A stretch of DNA of 7,369 nt from DATBAK01 sp036787815. GTDB taxonomy: Bacteria; Actinomycetota; Acidimicrobiia; IMCC26256; PALSA-610. Made by a program: the position numbers and the translations under genes. The notes beneath the pieces were generated by a model. The model worked only from the letters and a program-made list of their open reading frames with translations, was not told the origin of the DNA and made no database searches. Below, piece by piece: positions 5,193 through 7,369 of this stretch (position 1 is its first letter; each line of letters starts with the position of its first letter). The DNA is taken from positions 1 to 7,369 of the forward strand of contig DAIQOP010000195.1 in the NCBI GenBank assembly GCA_036787815.1, written 5' to 3'.

Positions 5193-5986
5193 TACGCGTC
5201 GAGCTCGCCGCGCAGCACCGTGACCGCGTGGCCGCCGAGGACGACCCGGTCGCCGTCGAGCCGGACCCGAACGGTGCCGCCCCGCTTCGACGCCTGGTAG
5301 CCGGTGAGCTCGGTGAGGCCGAGCCGCTCACCCCAGAAGGGGCCGAGCGCGCAGTGGGCCGAACCGGTGACCGGGTCCTCGTCGACGCCGGATCCGGGAG
5401 CGAAGAAGCGGGAGACGAAGTCGGCGTCACGATCCGACGAGGCTCCGGCGGTGACGATCACGCCGCGAGCCGGCACGCCCAGCAGCGCTCCGTGATCCAC
5501 GGACAGCGCGACCACGGCCGCGTCGTCGCGAAGCTCGACGAGGTAGTCGAACTCGTTGCGCAGCACCGCGACCACGGACTCGGCGCCGAGGGCGTCGAGC
5601 AGCCCGCTCGGCGCGTCGGCCGGCTCGGCGACCTTCGCCGGGAAGTCGAGCTCGACGAGGTCGTCGGCGCGCTCCGCGTAGAGGGGGCCGCTGCGGGTCG
5701 CGAACCGCAGGCGCGTCGACTCGGGAGCCCGGCCGGTCTCCCAGAGCGCGTGCGCGGCGGCCAGGGTCGCGTGGCCGCAGAGATCCACCTCGACGGTCGG
5801 TGTGAACCACCGCAGCGACCAACTCGTCCCGAGGGGAAGCAGGAACGCCGTCTCCGAGAGGTGCATCTCGTCGGCGACCGATTGCATCCACGACGGGTCG
5901 CGCTCGGTGTCGAGGAAGCACACCGCCGCCGGGTTGCCGCCGAAGGGCTCTGCGGTGAACGCGTCGACGACGAGGAGTGGGAGCAC
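5192..5986 (-). CDS. PhzF-family isomerase/epimerase-like protein
   Basis: 264 residues, normal for the PhzF family (two pseudo-symmetric diaminopimelate-epimerase-like halves). It begins L-P-L-L-V-V-D-A-F-T with the signature P-F-G-G-N-P-A (residues 14-20). H-L-S-E-T-A-F places the catalytic glutamate at E45, the same number as in Pseudomonas PhzF. D-L-C-G-H-A-T holds H72, and the second-half motif D-E-D-P-V-T-G-S-A-H (202-211) supplies the remaining active-site residues. PhzF itself isomerises dihydro-hydroxyanthranilate in phenazine synthesis. Most family members are isolated enzymes of unknown substrate, and no phenazine genes are nearby, so only the family is called. GTG start is chosen because a TACCTT box ends 6 nt upstream and the mRNA would be leaderless; no Shine-Dalgarno is visible. 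It lies 39 bp downstream of the carboxylase gene on the same strand. Confidence 0.88.
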   Translation of the reverse strand: MLPLLVVDAFTAEPFGGNPAAVCFLDTERDPSWMQSVADEMHLSETAFLLPLGTSWSLRWFTPTVEVDLCGHATLAAAHALWETGRAPESTRLRFATRSGPLYAERADDLVELDFPAKVAEPADAPSGLLDALGAESVVAVLRNEFDYLVELRDDAAVVALSVDHGALLGVPARGVIVTAGASSDRDADFVSRFFAPGSGVDEDPVTGSAHCALGPFWGERLGLTELTGYQASKRGGTVRVRLDGDRVVLGGHAVTVLRGELDA

Positions 5987-5992
5987 GCAGAG

Positions 5993-5998
5993 AAGGTA
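5993..5998 (-). promoter_or_regulatory. Leaderless -10 promoter box for phzF
   Basis: On the minus strand TACCTT (TAnnnT) is followed by CTCTGC and then the GTG start, giving 6 nt between box and codon. No ribosome binding site is present upstream of the GTG, so a transcript beginning at the start codon explains the layout best. No clear -35 hexamer is seen. Confidence 0.5.
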
Positions 5999-6007
5999 GC
6001 GGGCGAG

Positions 6008-6024
6008 CCGGCCGCGGCGGCCGG
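6008..6024 (-). terminator. GC hairpin after the carboxylase stop (possible terminator)
   Basis: CCGGCCG, a 3-base loop and CGGCCGG form a perfect 7-bp, all-G/C stem one base past the TAG of the carboxylase gene and about 10 bp upstream of the phzF -10 box. There is no U-tract, so it is not a textbook intrinsic terminator. It could end or pause carboxylase transcription ahead of the separate phzF promoter. Confidence 0.45.
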
Positions 6025-6025
6025 A

Positions 6026-7369
6026 CTATTCGATGACGACGAGCACGTCGCCGGTACCGACCGTGTCGCCCGTCGCGACGCTGATCTCGGCAACGGTGCC
6101 GGACTTCTCGGCGTTGATGTGGTTCTCCATCTTCATCGCCTCGAGCACGAGGAGCGCCTGACCGGACTCGACCGTGTCGCCCACGGCCACGAGCACCTTC
6201 ACGATCGTTCCCTGCATGGGCGCGGCGACGGTGCCACCACCGACACCGCCCGCGGTCGACGCGCGTGCCGCGGCACGCGGCCGGGTGGCGCGCGCGGTCG
6301 CACCGGCGGAAGCCGCGAGCGGGACGTCGTCGACCCAGACCTTCACCGTGAAGCGCTTGCCGTCGACCTCGACCGGCAACGTGCGCTCCACGAGCGCGGG
6401 GCGACCCTCGCCCCCGGCCGGCGCGCCCACCGGCGCCGCCGCCTCGACGAACAGCGCCGAGTCGAGCTCGTCCTCGACCCACTTCGTGGAGTGCGCGACG
6501 GCTGCGAAGTCGGGATGGCCGACGAGCGCGAGGTGTGCGGGAGTGGTGGTCTTCACGCCGGTGATCTCGAGCTCGCGCAGCGCGCGCAGCATCCGGGCGA
6601 TCGCCCGATCGCGATCGGGGGCTCGCACCACGAGCTTGCCGATGAGGTTGTCGTAGTACTGCGAGACGGTGTCGCCCTCTTCGTAGCCGCCGTCCCAGCG
6701 CACGCCCGGACCGTCGGGGAGCCGCAGCCTCGTGATGGTTCCCGGCGACGGCAGGAACTTCTTCGCCGGGTTCTCGGCGTTGATCCGGCACTCGATCGCG
6801 TGGCCCTGGAGCGACACGTCGGCCTGGGTGATCGAGAGCTTCTCGCCCGAGGCGATCGCGATCTGCTCGGCGACGAGGTCGAGCGAGCTCACCTCTTCGG
6901 TGACGCAGTGCTCGACCTGGAGCCGCGTGTTCATCTCGAGGAACCAGAACTCGCCGTCCTGGAACAGCATCTCGACGGTACCGGCGTTCACGTATCCGCA
7001 CGCCAGCGCAACCTTCACCGCCGCCTCACCCATCGCGGCGCGCGTCTCGGGCGTCAGGCCCGGCGCAGGTGCCTCTTCGACCAGCTTCTGGTGCCGCCGT
7101 TGCGTGGAGCAGTCGCGGTCGCCGACGTAGACGCCGTTGCCGTGCTTGTCGCAGAGCACCTGCACCTCGATGTGGCGCGGCCGCGTGAGGTAGCGCTCGA
7201 GGTAGGCCTCGGGCCGGCCGAAGTACGCCTGCGCCTCGCGAGAGGCCGACTCGAACGCGCCGACGGCCTCGTCGGCGTGCTGCACGACCTTCATGCCGCG
7301 GCCGCCGCCCCCGTACGCGGCCTTGATCGCGATCGGGTACCCGAACTCGTCGCCGAAGTCTGTGATCTC
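6026..7369 (-). CDS. Acetyl-/propionyl-CoA carboxylase alpha subunit (biotin carboxylase + BCCP), N-terminus outside window
   Basis: 447 C-terminal residues of a fused biotin carboxylase/biotin carboxyl carrier chain; reading stays open to the window edge. This subunit uses ATP and bicarbonate to carboxylate its own biotin, which a separate carboxyltransferase then transfers to an acyl-CoA for fatty-acid or mycolate-type precursor synthesis or propionate metabolism. Numbered from the edge, GYPIAIKAAYGGGGRGMKV (11-29) is the ATP-grasp glycine loop, QRRHQK (90-95) ends in the catalytic Lys, F-L-E-M-N-T-R-L-Q-V-E-H (143-154) holds the metal and bicarbonate residues, and C-R-I-N-A-E-N-P (194-201) closes the active site. 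An Ala/Arg/Gly-rich linker follows V-E-V-D-G-K-R-F-T-V-K-V-W. The C-terminal lipoyl-like domain carries E-A-M-K-M-E-N with the biotinylated Lys at 6133-6131. About 140 residues are missing by comparison with AccA3-type proteins of roughly 600. Acetyl- versus propionyl-CoA preference resides in the absent partner. Confidence 0.93.
   Translation of the reverse strand, partial: EITDFGDEFGYPIAIKAAYGGGGRGMKVVQHADEAVGAFESASREAQAYFGRPEAYLERYLTRPRHIEVQVLCDKHGNGVYVGDRDCSTQRRHQKLVEEAPAPGLTPETRAAMGEAAVKVALACGYVNAGTVEMLFQDGEFWFLEMNTRLQVEHCVTEEVSSLDLVAEQIAIASGEKLSITQADVSLQGHAIECRINAENPAKKFLPSPGTITRLRLPDGPGVRWDGGYEEGDTVSQYYDNLIGKLVVRAPDRDRAIARMLRALRELEITGVKTTTPAHLALVGHPDFAAVAHSTKWVEDELDSALFVEAAAPVGAPAGGEGRPALVERTLPVEVDGKRFTVKVWVDDVPLAASAGATARATRPRAAARASTAGGVGGGTVAAPMQGTIVKVLVAVGDTVESGQALLVLEAMKMENHINAEKSGTVAEISVATGDTVGTGDVLVVIE

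Noticed and set aside
6604..6619. Perfect 16-bp palindrome CCCGATCGCGATCGGG
   Set aside because: It lies within the biotin carboxylase coding sequence and results from Asp-Arg-Asp-Arg codons. A similar GATCGCGATC near 7325-7334 is also coding. No evidence of a binding site.
5427..7001. Minus-strand open frame spanning the carboxylase-phzF junction in another frame
   Set aside because: Highly Arg-rich and low-complexity, and it crosses a stop, a hairpin and a start belonging to two well-supported genes. It is a shadow frame.

Overview
This is a GC-rich window from an actinobacterium-like chromosome. GTG starts, strong G/C third-position bias and three TAnnnT boxes lying 6-8 nt from start codons (the leaderless style) all fit Actinomycetota. 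Several proteins resemble actinobacterial families, notably the LpdA-like flavoprotein. The class Acidimicrobiia is a guess and was not tested. No mobile element, tRNA, rRNA or CRISPR array is visible, and coding density is very high.

Layout. On the minus strand, 1172-1 holds a galactose-1-phosphate uridylyltransferase (galT-like) gene that overlaps by ATGA the start of an SRPBCC-fold gene running off the left edge. A 55-bp divergent region (1173-1227) has a GGCGCC-GAA-GGCGCC palindrome with a possible -10 box on each side. On the plus strand, 1228-5166 is a tight run of five genes: an LpdA-type NAD(P)H quinone reductase, an extended-SDR nucleotide-sugar epimerase/dehydratase, and a complete cobalt-type nitrile hydratase cluster in the order beta, alpha, accessory protein. 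Gaps are 40 and 28 bp, then two 4-bp GTGA overlaps. A hairpin closes the run at a convergent junction. On the minus strand, 5986-5192 encodes a PhzF-family isomerase. Upstream of it, 7369-6026 is the 3' part of a biotin-dependent acyl-CoA carboxylase alpha subunit (biotin carboxylase plus BCCP).

How the genes work together. The only clear functional unit is the nitrile hydratase: alpha carries the C-T-L-C-S-C metal claw, beta supplies the two arginines that contact it, and the small third protein is the expected maturation/subunit-exchange chaperone. Overlapping stop/start codons imply coupled synthesis. GalT and the epimerase-like protein could both touch nucleotide-sugar metabolism but lie on opposite strands. 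The reductase, PhzF protein and carboxylase look like housekeeping or general metabolic neighbours. No amidase, aldoxime dehydratase or cobalt transporter is present to reveal the nitrile substrate. The most unusual local detail is an alpha-subunit N-terminus with histidine at every second residue, built from a tandem 12-bp repeat.
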